DNA of 64,000 nt from Catonia carolina (GCA_035578175.1 JAQMRL010000014.1:19606895-19670894); one strand, 5' to 3'. Counted from the first letter of the stretch, positions 29,967-40,290 are shown. Notes: generated by a model not told the origin, from the letters alone. Translations and numbers: made by a program.

Positions 29967-30879
29967 CGAGGTGTGGCTATTAAACAACGAGACTGACGTT
30001 GTAAAAAATTTTATTTTTATTTTATACATAATCACTTATTGTCACCTTCAATATACACTACTTGGTTATCCCTACAACGCTCCTTGCGAATTTTCCAACA
30101 GTGCTGGAAGTCATCTTCTGTCAGCTCCTTCACGACACGTGCCGCTTTCTCTTTTACAGCTTCCACAGACTCAAATCTTGTCCCTTTTAATGCACATTTC
30201 ACCTTAGGGAGCAGGTAGAAATCATATGGTGCAAGATCTGGTGAATAAGGTGGATGTTCTAACACTGAGATGGTGTACTTGACTAGGAACCTCTTGAAAG
30301 ATAACGCGGAATGAGCTGGCGCATTGTCTTGATGGAGAACCCATGATTTGAACCCATGATTTCGGGGCGTTTTTCCTTACTCTTTGACGAATTTTAGAAA
30401 GTATCTGAAGGTAGTAAGATTGATTAATTGTTTGACCGTCAGGAACCCAGTGAAGGTACACAATCCCATGGATATAAAAAAAAACAATCATCATTGCTTT
30501 AAATTTTGATTTGCTCATTCAAGCTTTTTTGGCTCTCGGTGAAGTTCGGCTCTTCCAGTGCATGAATTAGCACTTCGCTTCCGGATCATAAGTAAAAAAA
30601 AACGTTTCATCACATGTTATTATCGTTTCCAACAAAATTTGGGTCATTTTCAATCGCGTACAAAAATTTTTGCGAGCTTTATTTCAAACATTTTTGAGCG
30701 GCACGTGTCCTGAAGGAGCTGACAGAAGATGACTTCCAGCACTGTTTCCAACTATGGAAAATTCACATGTAGCGTCGTAGGGGTAGAGAAGGAGTGTATA
30801 TTGAAGGTGACAATAAGTGATAATATATAAAATTAAATTTTTTACAACGTCAGTCTCGTTATTTAATAGCTACAACTCG
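29967..30879 (-). mobile_element. mariner derivative, both ends from the same 3' terminus
   Basis: Terminal repeats CGAGGTGTGGCTATTAAACA and (inverted) CGAGTTGTAGCTATTAAATA, with TA at both sides. The inverted repeat does not stop at the usual 30 bp: 29967-30146 and 30697-30879 both carry the transposase 3' end (CTTATTGTCACCTTCAATAT, GTCAGCTCCTTCA.GACACGT) in opposite directions. The 5' end is absent. A 913-bp palindromic derivative. Confidence 0.85.
30032..30640 (-). pseudogene. mariner transposase, middle and 3' part (broken)
   Basis: Minus-strand pieces: MSKSKFKAMMIVFFYIHGIV, YLHWVPDGQTINQSYYLQIL, and in another frame SPDLAPYDFYLLPKVKCALK, ending VVYIEGDNK. It is the same DD34D mariner as at 11715-12372, with a 9-residue deletion near QHC. 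The region with the second catalytic aspartate (QDNAPA) is disrupted by frameshifts. The third (YDF) is present with the preceding C changed to Y. No N-terminal domain. Inactive. Confidence 0.8.
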
Positions 30880-30881
30880 TA

Positions 30882-31690
30882 AAACTAGCTGTATGAAAAA
30901 TTCGCGAGAAATTTCATACTTGTTCCTTACCTTTGATAATTTTTTACTATCAGTTAACAGAGTGGGGAAAGAAGAATTGTAAAGAAAGAACCGATAGAAT
31001 TGGGAGGGAGAAGTCTGAAAGAAAAATGTAAATAAAGATTTTGTGAAAGTGGTTCATACGATAGCTCAGATTCTACTACCACTGCAACGGCCACCGATCT
31101 TTTAGCTCTGATTAAGTTGGTGTGTCAGTAGAGTTTTGTCCGCTTAGAAGGTAGAGTGCATGCCTCTCACACAGAGAGAGAGTTCCTCCAGGTCGTTACT
31201 ATCAATGATTAACAACTATACTATAACTGTACATACACCTTTTACAAAGACAACTTTTATACAGTGTGTAATTGAATACTATATAACTCATATATCAGTG
31301 CTAACTAGATAATTTTTCTTCTTTTATTTTATTTATTTTAAAAAAACAACATAACGGTTAAAATATAAAACAAGTGTACATTTATATTTTTTTTAAAGAA
31401 AAACAACTATATAAAAAAGTGTCGCTACAAATATAATTACAAAGAAGATAAAATAGTTCACACAATTCGAAGAGAACGCGATGCATTTGTGGCGCCACAT
31501 TATTGTGGCTGAATTACAAAAACTTCTTGATTATAATAAACGTTACGTTCTAATAAATTTCACATCTCAATGTAAGTACTAATAAAAATATTTTTATTTA
31601 TTTATTTAAATATTAATTAAGTTTATTTACTCGTAGTTGAGTTGTTTGAGGGAGGATTCACGTCTGTTTATTTATTTATTTGTTTTTTTT
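30882..31690. other. Stretch without recognised gene
   Basis: AT-rich. Contains a GA run near 31180 but no supported gene, terminal repeat or known family. Confidence 0.5.
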
Positions 31691-31693
31691 AAA

Positions 31694-31885
31694 TTTATTT
31701 ATTTAACGTCGCGTCAACTGCAAGGTCATTAGAGACGACGTTGGGGTGCAACTGTGCGTAATGAGGATGAAATGATGTTTTTGTAACGTATGAAAATGTG
31801 CCGTGCCTGAGTGGGATCCTTTTTTTTATTTAACATACGACTGTTTGGTAATTACTGCTAATGCAGACGGTGAAAGACAGCTAAG
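31694..31885 (-). mobile_element. SINE-2-related fragment
   Basis: AACGTCGCGTCAACTGCAAG, GAAATGATGTTTTTGTAACG, GTGCCTGAGTGGGATCC, then a T run and CTGCTAATGCAGACGGTGAA. Two SINE-2-type pieces are joined out of order. The CGTCGC block also precedes the copy at 32785. Confidence 0.6.
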
Positions 31886-31993
31886 TTCAGCTGCAATAAA
31901 TGATTTTCCATATTTTGTTAATAAAAATCAGTCAACAGCGATTGATTTTCATTTAGCATCCTCATGACTGAAATTAGGTTATTTTATTGCTTG

Positions 31994-32310
31994 CACCCAC
32001 CGGGTTGGTCTAGAGGTAAAGTCGTCGCCGTGAGTCAGCTGTTTAACAGCTGATTTTGGAGACGAAGGTTCCTGGTTTAAATCCTAGTAAAGGTAGTTAC
32101 TTTTATACGGGTTTGAATACTAGACAGTGGTTGTCGGTTTACTTTGATGGTTGGGGTTCAATTAACCATACTCTCTCAGGAATGGTCGACCTGGGTCTGT
32201 ACAAGACTACACCTCATTCACACGTCATACACATCATCCTCATCTCATTGGGTCATGGGGTTGCTTATTGTTCTGAATTGAACAGATTGCAACGTACACA
32301 TGTTAGGAAT
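31994..32310 (+). mobile_element. SINE-1, full-length
   Basis: tRNA-like head with A box TTGGTCTAGAGGTAAAG and B box CTGGTTTAAATCC. Hairpin AGCTGTTTAACAGCT. Body TACTTTGATGGTTGGGGTTC, CATACTCTCTCAGGAATGGT and ATCCTCATCTCATTGGGTCA. 3' end GCAACGTACACATGTTAGGA with an A-rich tail. The long frame across it (32056-32409) is incidental. Confidence 0.9.
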
Positions 32311-32336
32311 AAAAAATTAAAAAAATTTATTACTTG

Positions 32337-32660
32337 CACCCACCGGGTTGGTCTAGAGGTAAAGTTGTCGCCGCGAGTCAGCTGTTCAACAGCTGATTTT
32401 CGGAGATGAAGGTTCCTGGTTCAAATCCTATTAAAGGTAGTTACTTTTTTACGGATTTGAATACAAGACAGTGGTTACCAGTGTACTTTGATAGTTGCGG
32501 TTCAATTAACCATACTCTTTCAGGAATGGTCGGCCTGGGTCTGTACAAAACTATATCTCATTTACACATTATACCTATCATCCTCATCTCATTGAGTCAT
32601 AGGGGAGAGGGTTGCTTATTGTTCTAAATTGGACAGATTGCAATGTACACAAATTAGGAA
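32337..32660 (+). mobile_element. SINE-1, second direct copy
   Basis: Same order as the preceding copy, about 340 bp downstream in the same orientation. B box CTGGTTCAAATCC. Body TACTTTGATAGTTGCGGTTC. The copies differ at many positions, so this is not a recent tandem duplication. Confidence 0.9.
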
Positions 32661-32684
32661 TAACAAAAAAAAATTAGTACTTAT

Positions 32685-32732
32685 TTACATTGGCAAGAGA
32701 AAGCAATGTGGGTGTTTAACAATAGATTTTAT
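32685..32732 (+). mobile_element. MT-A 3' end fragment
   Basis: TTATTTACATTGGCAAGAGAAAGC then GTGTTTAACAATAGATTTT. Degraded end only. Confidence 0.6.
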
Positions 32733-32784
32733 TGAAAATAGTTTGCTCTAAAAAATTTGGAAGTTTTTCATATTTTTCCTTGTT

Positions 32785-33105
32785 TATTCAACGTCGCATC
32801 AATTACAGTGGTCATTAGCGACGAACGTTGGGTAGTAACTGTGAAAGATGAAATGATTATTTGTAACGTGTGAAAATTTGAAAAATTTGTTGAGGGTAGA
32901 CTTCTCCTGTAAGATTTTATAAGATTTGTATTGATAGACAAATTATTTGTATTTTTATAACAGTGTTGATCATACCATACTAATTTTCAGATGAAATGAC
33001 ATTTTTGTAACGTATGAAAAAAAACCGTGCCTGAATGGGATTCGAACCCAAGACCGCATGATAAGAGGCAAGCACGTTACCAACTACGCCAATGTGGCCG
33101 GCATT
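32785..33105 (-). mobile_element. SINE-2 copies, overlapping
   Basis: The first piece has AACGTCGCATCAATTACAGT and AAAGATGAAATGATTATTTG. The second is a full head: GATTCGAACCCAAGACCGCA (B box) and CCAACTACGCCAATGTGGCC (A-box side). About 100 bp of unrelated AT-rich DNA separates them. Confidence 0.75.
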
Positions 33106-33176
33106 ATTTACTTGTATCTGTACAGTGAATGACAATTACAAATATCCTGAAATGACGATGATACAAATGATAACTC

Positions 33177-33560
33177 GCCCATAACGGGCAGGTGGAGTGT
33201 TAAATTATTTGCACTCGATCTATTGGTTCCAGGGTTACAAAAAATAGTTCTGTTTCTTATTACATGGATAAAAAATTTAAGAACAGAAGAGGTAGAGGTG
33301 TAAAAGACACTAGTCAGAGTTATCTCCTCCGAGAGTAATGAATTTCACTATACAGCCAGATCCTGTGGTGAAAGAAGTGAAGGTGTTATTTGCAGGGTGG
33401 AAATTTCGTGGTTTTCGGAACGCCTAGTATGCTGATAAGCATACTTTACCACTCAGTAAAAAAGACAATAGTAAACCACCTCACTCATCGTTTTTACTTA
33501 GTAAAACCTTAAGAGGCAAACCAGCCTTCGGCTGTTGACGTAAACACAACAACACAAATG
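33177..33560 (+). mobile_element. SR-B, near full-length
   Basis: GCCCATAACGGGCAGGTGGA to GCTGTTGACGTAAACACAAC, with small deletions. Non-coding. Confidence 0.85.
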
Positions 33561-33695
33561 ATAACATGAACGACATAAAAAAAGCACCCACTGATGGTGC
33601 TTCTAGGTTTTTATTTTACTAATAGAATTTTTAATCAGTCATAATGGTATAAATTATATTCCAGTCATCTAAATTTTTTCTGTATTTATTTTTTA

Positions 33696-34618
33696 CTTTC
33701 TCTTGCCTGTATGAATATATAGGAAGGAAAGTATTGTTTTCATGTCGATTTTTCGAAATCGAATTTTCACCGGATCTACACGTTTTCAGACCCCCCTGAA
33801 CCCAAAATACATGTTTTTAGCGATTGATCTGTGTGCGTGTGTGTCTGAAAAAAATATCTCAAGAACGGAACATCGTACGAAGTTGAAACTTGAAACTTAA
33901 GTTAGATACCACTAGAATACCCGACACAATCATTTTCTTAAAAATCGGTTAACCGGATGTAGTAGTTTATTCGTGTCATTTTTCACTTTTTTGCGATTTT
34001 CTCAAAAACGGCTCCTACGAATTTTTTTAAAAATCGCCTCATTTACTAAATTTTTTATGTTCTACAAGATAGGGTAGGCACCATGTTTGCTGAAATTCTT
34101 GGTGAGGCTGTTTTCACGTCAAAAAATTGTTTTTTTAATATTACGCCTTTAATATGCACTTTAGGGCAAAAGTATGTATATAATTAAAGTTGTAGATAAT
34201 TTTAAAAAATCTACAACTTTTATTTTAAACATTGTTTTGTGTAACGCTTAGTTTAGCGGTACTTCGTGATGTTCTGTTTTTTTTTCATGAAAATCTGTAA
34301 AGAAATCGATTTTTAAAAGATTTCCTTAGTATCTATTTTACGACAATAATGCATATAATCAAATTTATAGGAAATTAAAACTTTTAATTAGAGCATTTTT
34401 CTCTATAGAACCTAGTTTAGCGTGAAAGAGTGACTTTCCATATTTTTAAGCCAAACTGAGGTTGATTTTCATTTTACATCATTCAATCTTGATTAAAATA
34501 AGGTTATGTTTTTTGAAGTTAGTTTTTTGTTTATTTCTAATGTTTTATTACTAATGTTAGGATATATTGTTAATTATTTGCATTGGTTAGAGAAAGCTGT
34601 ACGAGTGTTTCACATCAG
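33696..34618 (+). mobile_element. MT-A, full-length
   Basis: CTTTCTCTTGCCTGTATGAA to GTGTTTCACATCAG, 923 bp. Flanked by ATTTTTTA (33688-33695) and ATTTTTA (34619-34625). Short TG tract at 33829-33843. Two internal repeats are recognisable. Confidence 0.9.
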
Positions 34619-34914
34619 ATTTTTAGTCTTGCAAAACATACATTCACAAACAAAACCTTTGAAATCATTGATAAGTACGTTGACAGAAGAAGGTCATATT
34701 GTTTTCTCTTGCAGGTATTATGTTAGTTTTTTATCTAAAATAACAACGATTTTTATTTCGTTTTATCTTCAAACATTTTAAAGCTTTTATGGCCTACACC
34801 TTTTAGAAAATAGGTATAAAATATAAAACTACTTACAAGATTATATATATCTTAACTTTCTACCGGTATTATCTTGTATAGTAAATAGAGAGAGAAAGTG
34901 CTGAAAACGTGAAA

Positions 34915-35130
34915 AGAACAATTAATTTTAATTTTCTCAAAAAACGGCTCCTACGATTTTTATATTAAATCCCTTCATTGGCTACGCTTTTTATGCTCTA
35001 CAAGATAAGGTAAGCGCCATGTTTACTGAAATTCTTGGGGAGGCTGTGCACTCGTAAAGAAAAATGGTATCTAAAGATTTTACTCTTAATATATTAATAT
35101 GCATTCTTGAGCAAAAGTATTGTGACAATA
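34915..35130 (+). mobile_element. MT-A internal fragment
   Basis: TTCTCAAAAAACGGCTCCTA, ATGCTCTACAAGATAAGGTA and ACTGAAATTCTTGGGGAGGC. Both ends missing. Confidence 0.7.
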
Positions 35131-35354
35131 TCGAAGAAAAGCATGATTCGCGAAATTTCTAGTACTTCATTCATGAAATGGTAAAGAGTAGATAATAGAG
35201 TGAAAAAAGTAACAATAGGGCTAGTTATAAAAGGTTATTTAAAAAGGGCCGCGCTATTGTTTATGATAAGGTAGGGTCTTTGTTGTACAACTATTTGTGA
35301 AAGGGTCGGTTGATTACCTGTAACACCTTTTATTCTCTATTGTTGACTTTTTTA

Positions 35355-35484
35355 CTTTCTCTTGCCTATATGAATATATAGGAAGGAAAGTATTGTTTTC
35401 ATGTCGATTTTTAGAAATCGAGTTTTCACCGGATCTATACGTTTTCAGACCCCCTGAACCCAAAAAACATGTTTTTAGCGATTG

Positions 35485-35545
<61 letters not shown>

Positions 35546-36305
35546 TGTGTGTGAACAGAATATCTCAAGAACGGAACATCGTATGAACTTGAAACTTAAG
35601 TTACATACCACTACCGGACCCGACACGAACATTTTCATCAAAATCGGTCAACCGGAAGTAGTAGTTTATTCGTATAATTTTTCACTTTTTTGCAATTTTC
35701 TCAAAAACTGGTCCTACGATTTTTTTAAAAATCGCCTGGTTTACTCAATTTTTATTCTCTACAAGATAAGGTAGGCGCCATGTTTGCTGAAATTCTGCGT
35801 AAGGCTGTTTTTACGTAAAAACATTTTCTTTTTAAGATTGCGGCTTTAATATGCATTTTAGCGCAAAACGTTATATAATAAAAGTTGTAGAGAATGTAAA
35901 ATTCTACAACTTTTATTTCAAACATTTTTTTGTATAACGCTTAGTTTAGCGGTAATTAGCAATTTTCTGTTTTTTTTCTCACGAAAACGTGTGAAAAATC
36001 TATTTTTTAAAGATTTCGGCCTTAGAATGCATTTTATGACAAAAATGTGTATAATAAAATTTGTAGAAAATTAAAAGATCTACAACTTTTATTGTAAGCA
36101 TTATTTTGTACAGTGCCTAGTTTAGCGTGAATGAGCGATTTTCCGTATTTTTAAGCCAAACTAAGGTCGATTTTAATTTTGCGTATTTCACTAATGTTTT
36201 TTGAGGTTAGTTTTTTGTTCATTTCTAATATTTTATTACTAATGTTAAGTTTATTGTTAATTATTTGCATTGGCAAGAGAAAGTTGTGTGAGTGTTTCAC
36301 ACCAG
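35355..36305 (+). mobile_element. MT-A, full-length reference copy
   Basis: A 951-bp copy, CTTTCTCTTGCCTATATGAA to GTGTTTCACACCAG, with exact 7-bp TTTTTTA duplications (35348-35354 and 36307-36313). Order inside: terminal block, TG microsatellite (35488-35553), CAAGAACGGAACATCG, ATCAAAATCGGTCAACCGG, AAGATAAGGTAGGCGCCATG, then two repeats of about 180 bp, each with a GTAGA..TCTACAACTTTTAT hairpin, then TTGCATTGGCAAGAGAAAGT. No coding frame. Confidence 0.92.
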
Positions 36306-36313
36306 ATTTTTTA

Positions 36314-36685
36314 CAATAGTTAAGATTTCTCCAGAAAAGATTATTGATCGAACCTCGGGGTCTTTCGAGAAGGCTCTTTGAATCGCCTATATAAATAGAA
36401 CCCCGAGCGCGGTCAATGAGTTAGTTAGTTATTCATTTGATTTTTCACGAGTGTTTACTACGTGTGCTATCGGAACGTTAGAAGGTAACTCCGTTAGAAC
36501 AGGTCAACGGGTTTCCAAGGCATTGTTATTCAGTCTTATTATTGTTATTATTTTATCAGTCATCATTTATAACACATTTAATCTTTTTACACGAAACAGG
36601 ATTGTCAAATCCACTAGGTATTGTATTTGTGCATTGTGTATTCATTTTAATTGTGAATGTGCATCCTATATAATTATTTGTAAGT
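36314..36685 (+). mobile_element. Possible LTR, left part
   Basis: GCCTATATAAATAGAACCCC (TATA-like) followed about 30 bp later by GTTAGTTAGTTATTCA (initiator-like) gives the layout of an LTR promoter. It is interrupted by the RTE-like LINE and continues at 37648-37790, where AATAAATAC may be a polyadenylation signal. No termini or internal domain were found, so this is tentative. Confidence 0.35.
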
Positions 36686-36696
36686 AGTATTAAGTA

Positions 36697-37636
36697 GCGT
36701 GAAGATTTTGAGAGGCGTTCGTCAGGGGTGTATACTGTCGCCTGTAATTTTCAACGTTTACTCAGAATACATATTCCGAGAGGCAGTGCAGGGCATTGAA
36801 GAGGGAATTACGCTAAACGGGGAGAAGATCAATAATATTCGATACGCCGATGACACTGCTATTTTCTCGGATAGTATAACCAGTTTGCAAAGGTTAATGA
36901 ATAGGGTAACAGAACATAGCAGAAAGTATGGTTTAGACATTAACATAAGCAAAACGAAATTTGTGATTATTAGCAAGCATACGAATATAAGAGGGAATAT
37001 TAAAATAGACGGTGTACCCCTGGAAAGAGTTAAGCAGTATACTTACCTAGGCAGCAATGTAAACGAGGATTGGGATCACTCGCAAGAAATTAAGATACGC
37101 ATAGAAAAAGCCAGAGTGGCCTTCAACAATATGCGAAAAATTTTCAAAACTCACGACCTTACACTTGCTATCAAAATGCGTCTCCTTCGATGTTATGTAT
37201 TCTCTGTACTGTTCTACGGCGTGGAAGCTTGGACGCTCACTGAGGCCTCAGCCAGGAGGCTTGAAGCCTTTGAAATGTGGCTTTATCGAAAAATGTTACG
37301 CGTATCATGGAGGGACAGAGTCACCAATGTAGAAATACTTCGAAGGATGAATAAAAATAAAGAGGTTCTTGACATCGTGAAAGTGCGAAAGCTCCAATAC
37401 CTGGGACACATTATGCGCAATGAGAACCGTTACGTGTTGCTCCAAAAGATTCTGCAAGGAAAGGTGTATGGTGCGAGAGGTCCCGGTAGAAGAAGGATTT
37501 CATGGTTGAAAAATCTAAGAACGTGGTTCAACCAGTCGACGATCCAACTTTTCAAAGCAGCTGTTTCCAAAGTCAGAATAGCCATCATGATAGCCAACAT
37601 CCGAACCGGATAGGCACCATAAGAAGAAGAAGAAGA
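36697..37636 (+). mobile_element. RTE-like LINE insertion, 11-bp target duplication
   Basis: A 5'-truncated retrotransposon of 940 bp. AGTATTAAGTA is repeated exactly at 36686-36696 and 37637-37647. The 3' tail is GAAGAAGAAGAAG. The intact frame and exact duplication point to a fairly recent insertion. Confidence 0.9.
36699..37613 (+). CDS. RTE-like LINE reverse transcriptase, C-terminal 304 codons
   Basis: RNA-dependent DNA polymerase of a non-LTR retrotransposon, which copies the element's RNA at a nicked target. The frame opens at the truncation point with ILRGVRQGCILSPVIFNVYS (residues 3-22). The catalytic RYADDTAIFSD follows near 48-58. Then come GLDINISKTKFVI (thumb side), RVKQYTYLGSNV, the post-RT block LLRCYVFSVLFYGVEAWTLT, FEMWLYRKMLRVSW, YLGHIMRNE and GPGRRRISWLKNLRTWFN, and it ends MIANIRTG. 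There is no stop in 304 codons. The endonuclease and the upper part of the RT fingers are missing, so the protein cannot be active. There is no true start codon: the first codon is GTG in the truncated end. RTE is my best clade guess. Confidence 0.85.
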   Translation: MKILRGVRQGCILSPVIFNVYSEYIFREAVQGIEEGITLNGEKINNIRYADDTAIFSDSITSLQRLMNRVTEHSRKYGLDINISKTKFVIISKHTNIRGNIKIDGVPLERVKQYTYLGSNVNEDWDHSQEIKIRIEKARVAFNNMRKIFKTHDLTLAIKMRLLRCYVFSVLFYGVEAWTLTEASARRLEAFEMWLYRKMLRVSWRDRVTNVEILRRMNKNKEVLDIVKVRKLQYLGHIMRNENRYVLLQKILQGKVYGARGPGRRRISWLKNLRTWFNQSTIQLFKAAVSKVRIAIMIANIRTG

Positions 37637-37794
37637 AGTATTAAGTAAATTATTGAGTTATTTATTGTATTACTTCATTATAATTAGTTTATTATTTATT
37701 TTGTAAATATTTTAGTGTAATAAATACTTGTAATTGTAAACTTTAGTGTATTCATTAAATTTAATTACCTAGATCCCGAAACGGATCTTAGCGA

Positions 37795-38408
37795 TAAGTG
37801 TCAAAGTATATAAATAAGACCTAATCAAAGTTGTAGAACTTTTAAAACCCTACAACTTTTATTTCGAACATTATTTTTGGGCAATGCTTATTTTAGCGTC
37901 ATTAGTGATTTTTTTGTATTTTTTCAACAAAATCGGTAAAAAAATGAGATTTTAATTTTAATATTGCAGCCTTATTATTTATTTTACAAGAAAAGTGTAA
38001 AGTAAAATTAAAGTTATAAGAAAATAAAATCTAAAACTTTTATTTCAAACAATATTTTGTACAAAGCTAATTTTTGAAATTAGTGATTTTCTGTATTTTC
38101 TCATCAAAATGGGTAAAACAGGGATTTTTTAGGATTGTGAATTTAGTATGCATTTTACAACAAAAATGTATATAATTAAAGTTATAGGAAATAAAATAAT
38201 CTACAACTTTTATTCCAAGAATTTTATTTTACAGAGCCTCGTTTAACGTCAATTAGTGATTTCCCGCATTTTTAAATCGAACAGAGGTTGATTTTCATTC
38301 TACGTCATTCACTCGTGATTAAAATTAGGTTATGTTTTTCATTTTACATAGTTTACTAATGATTAAACATAGGCAAGAGTAAGCAGTGTGAGTATTTCAA
38401 ACCAGAAT
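37795..38408 (+). mobile_element. MT-A 3' two thirds with three internal repeats
   Basis: Three successive blocks of the ACAACTTTTATTTCGAACAT type (about 37850, 38030 and 38205) instead of the usual two, then GATTAAAATTAGGTTATG and GGCAAGAGTAAGCAGTGTGA, ending near CAAACCAG. Repeat number therefore varies between copies. Confidence 0.75.
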
Positions 38409-38421
38409 TTTTATAAAACTA

Positions 38422-39173
38422 AGGGTGATTCAAAAAGAGCGCCGGTTTTTAAACGGCTGGTAAATTTTTGTTTATCGGTTGGCAACATTGTTTGACCTCA
38501 TTTCTATTTTGGAGAACATTCCGATTGACGATTCAGTTGCAGTTTCTCTTGTATGCACAGCGAGTGACAGTTTGGTGCGGCTTTTGGTCGGGCGTTGTCA
38601 TCGGCCCTTCCTTTTTTGAAAATCAAGAAGGACAAGCCGTGACAGTAAATGGAGACCGATACCGTACGATGATTAGGGAGTTTTTGTGGCGTCATTTGGA
38701 TGGAATGGACATTGACGAGTTGTGGTTTCAGCAGGATGGTGCCACCTGTCACGCTGCACGAGAAACAATGTTGTTGCTCCGTGAACGGTTCCAGGATCGC
38801 ATCATTTCTCGTAATTCCGACCATCAATGGCCACCAAGGTCGTGTGACTTGACGCCTTGTGACTTTCCTCTTTGGGGTCATCTGAAGTCATTGGTATATG
38901 CCAATAAACCCCGAAACATCAATGACTTGAAGGAGGAAATTCGACGGGTTATCGGGCAAATGGAAGTCGAAACTTGTCGTGCAGTAATATCCAATTTCAT
39001 GGACAGAGTTGATGCGTGCCAGCGCAGTAGAGGAGGACACATGCATGACATCATTTTTCATACATAAAATCGGAAGGAAAGATGAACTTGTTGATGTATT
39101 TATTTTCAGTTTTTCAATAAAATAAATCTCTTAATTTGATATATCAAAACCGGCGCTCTTTTTGATCACCCTA
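38422..39173 (+). mobile_element. Tc1/IS630-type element, internally deleted
   Basis: Ends AGGGTGATTCAAAAAGAGCG and (inverted) AGGGTGATCAAAAAGAGCGC, each next to TA (38420-38421 and 39174-39175). 752 bp. The transposase N-terminal half is deleted but the C-terminal half is fully open. It sits in the tail of an MT-A copy. Confidence 0.9.
38468..39067 (+). CDS. Tc1/IS630-type transposase, C-terminal domain (open frame)
   Basis: A 199-codon frame. The first about 27 codons come from terminal sequence. From AQRVTVWCGFWSGVVIGPSF the catalytic domain of an IS630-Tc1-mariner transposase follows. ELWFQQDGATCHAARETM carries the second catalytic aspartate and WPPRSCDLTPCDFPLWGHLK the third. I count 41 residues between them, the DD41D spacing described for the rosa group. 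The frame ends RGGHMHDIIFHT. The helix-turn-helix domains and first aspartate are missing, so cutting activity is not expected. The frame is clean, unlike the other copies here, which indicates recent insertion. Whether it is transcribed cannot be seen. Confidence 0.8.
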   Translation: MFIGWQHCLTSFLFWRTFRLTIQLQFLLYAQRVTVWCGFWSGVVIGPSFFENQEGQAVTVNGDRYRTMIREFLWRHLDGMDIDELWFQQDGATCHAARETMLLLRERFQDRIISRNSDHQWPPRSCDLTPCDFPLWGHLKSLVYANKPRNINDLKEEIRRVIGQMEVETCRAVISNFMDRVDACQRSRGGHMHDIIFHT

Positions 39174-39175
39174 TA

Positions 39176-39472
39176 GATGAAAATAATATGTAAGTTAATT
39201 TTAAATTTACAGTTATAAAACTGTTAAAGGTAGGCCTATATCTAATAAAATTATTTGAAAATTAATAACTCTACGATTAGGTGTTTGTTCGAACATGGCC
39301 GTACTATCTGATAATTCGTTTTGTGGCAATAATTTTTAGTACTGCTCATAATTTTGTTTTTACATTAGCACGACAGAATCGTGTAAGAGTTTCACACCAG
39401 ATATTCATAAATTGTTTACGTCATCAGGTTCTGGTTTGAACTTCCAAAGGGTTTACTAAGTAAAATGAAACA
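39176..39472. other. Stretch with small MT-A and SR-B scraps
   Basis: An MT-A-like end at 39357-39405 (ACAGAATCGTGTAAGAGTTT, CACACCAG) and a minus-strand SR-B scrap at 39425-39468 (GGTTTGAACTTCCAAAGGGT). Nothing else recognised. Confidence 0.55.
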
Positions 39473-39473
39473 T

Positions 39474-40253
39474 CTGGTGTGAAACACTCGCACAACTTTC
39501 TCTTGTCAATGCAAATAATTAACAATAAACCTAACATTATTAATAAAATATTAGAAATAAACAAAAAACTAACCTCAAAAACATAACCTTATTTTAATCA
39601 TGAGTGAATGATGCAAAATGAAAATCAACCTCAGTTTGGCTTAGAAATACGGAAAATCACTCTTTCTCTCTAAACTAGGCCCTGTAGAGAAAACTGCTTT
39701 AAATAAAAGTTGTAGATCTTTTAATTTTCTATAAATTAAATTATATACACTTTTGTCGTAAAATGCATACTAAGGCCGAAATCTTAAAAAAATCAATTTT
39801 CACACATTTTCGTGAGAAAAAAAAACAGAAAATCGCAAATTACCGCTAAACTAAGCGTTATACAAAACAATGTTTGAAACAAAAGTTGTAGGTTTTTAAA
39901 TTCTCTACAACTTTTATTATATAAATTTTTGCGCTAAAATTCATATTAAAGCCGTAATCTTAAAAAAACTATGTTTTTACGTCAAAACAGCCTCACCCAG
40001 AATTTCAGTCAACATGGCGCCTACCCTATCTTGCAGAGAATAAAAAATTGAGTAAATGAGGCGATTTTAAAAAAAATCGTAGGACCAGTTTTTGAGAATA
40101 TCGCAAAAAAAGTAAAAAAAAGTTACACGAATAAACTACTACTTCCGGTTGACCGATTTTGATGAAAATGTTCGTGTCGGGTCCGGTAGTGGTATGTAAC
40201 TTAAGTTTCAAGTTTCAAGTTCGTAGGATGTTCCGTTCTTGAGATATTCTGTT

Positions 40254-40290
<37 letters not shown>

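Noticed and set aside
32056..32627. 117- and 73-codon frames with shared sequence
   Set aside because: They lie entirely within two SINE-1 copies. Similar frames appear in other SINE-1 copies (43105-42863, 61370-61672).
35314..35774. Frames encoding repeated Thr-His or Cys-Val
   Set aside because: Direct translations of the TG/CA microsatellite inside MT-A. The same applies near 40254 and 57733.
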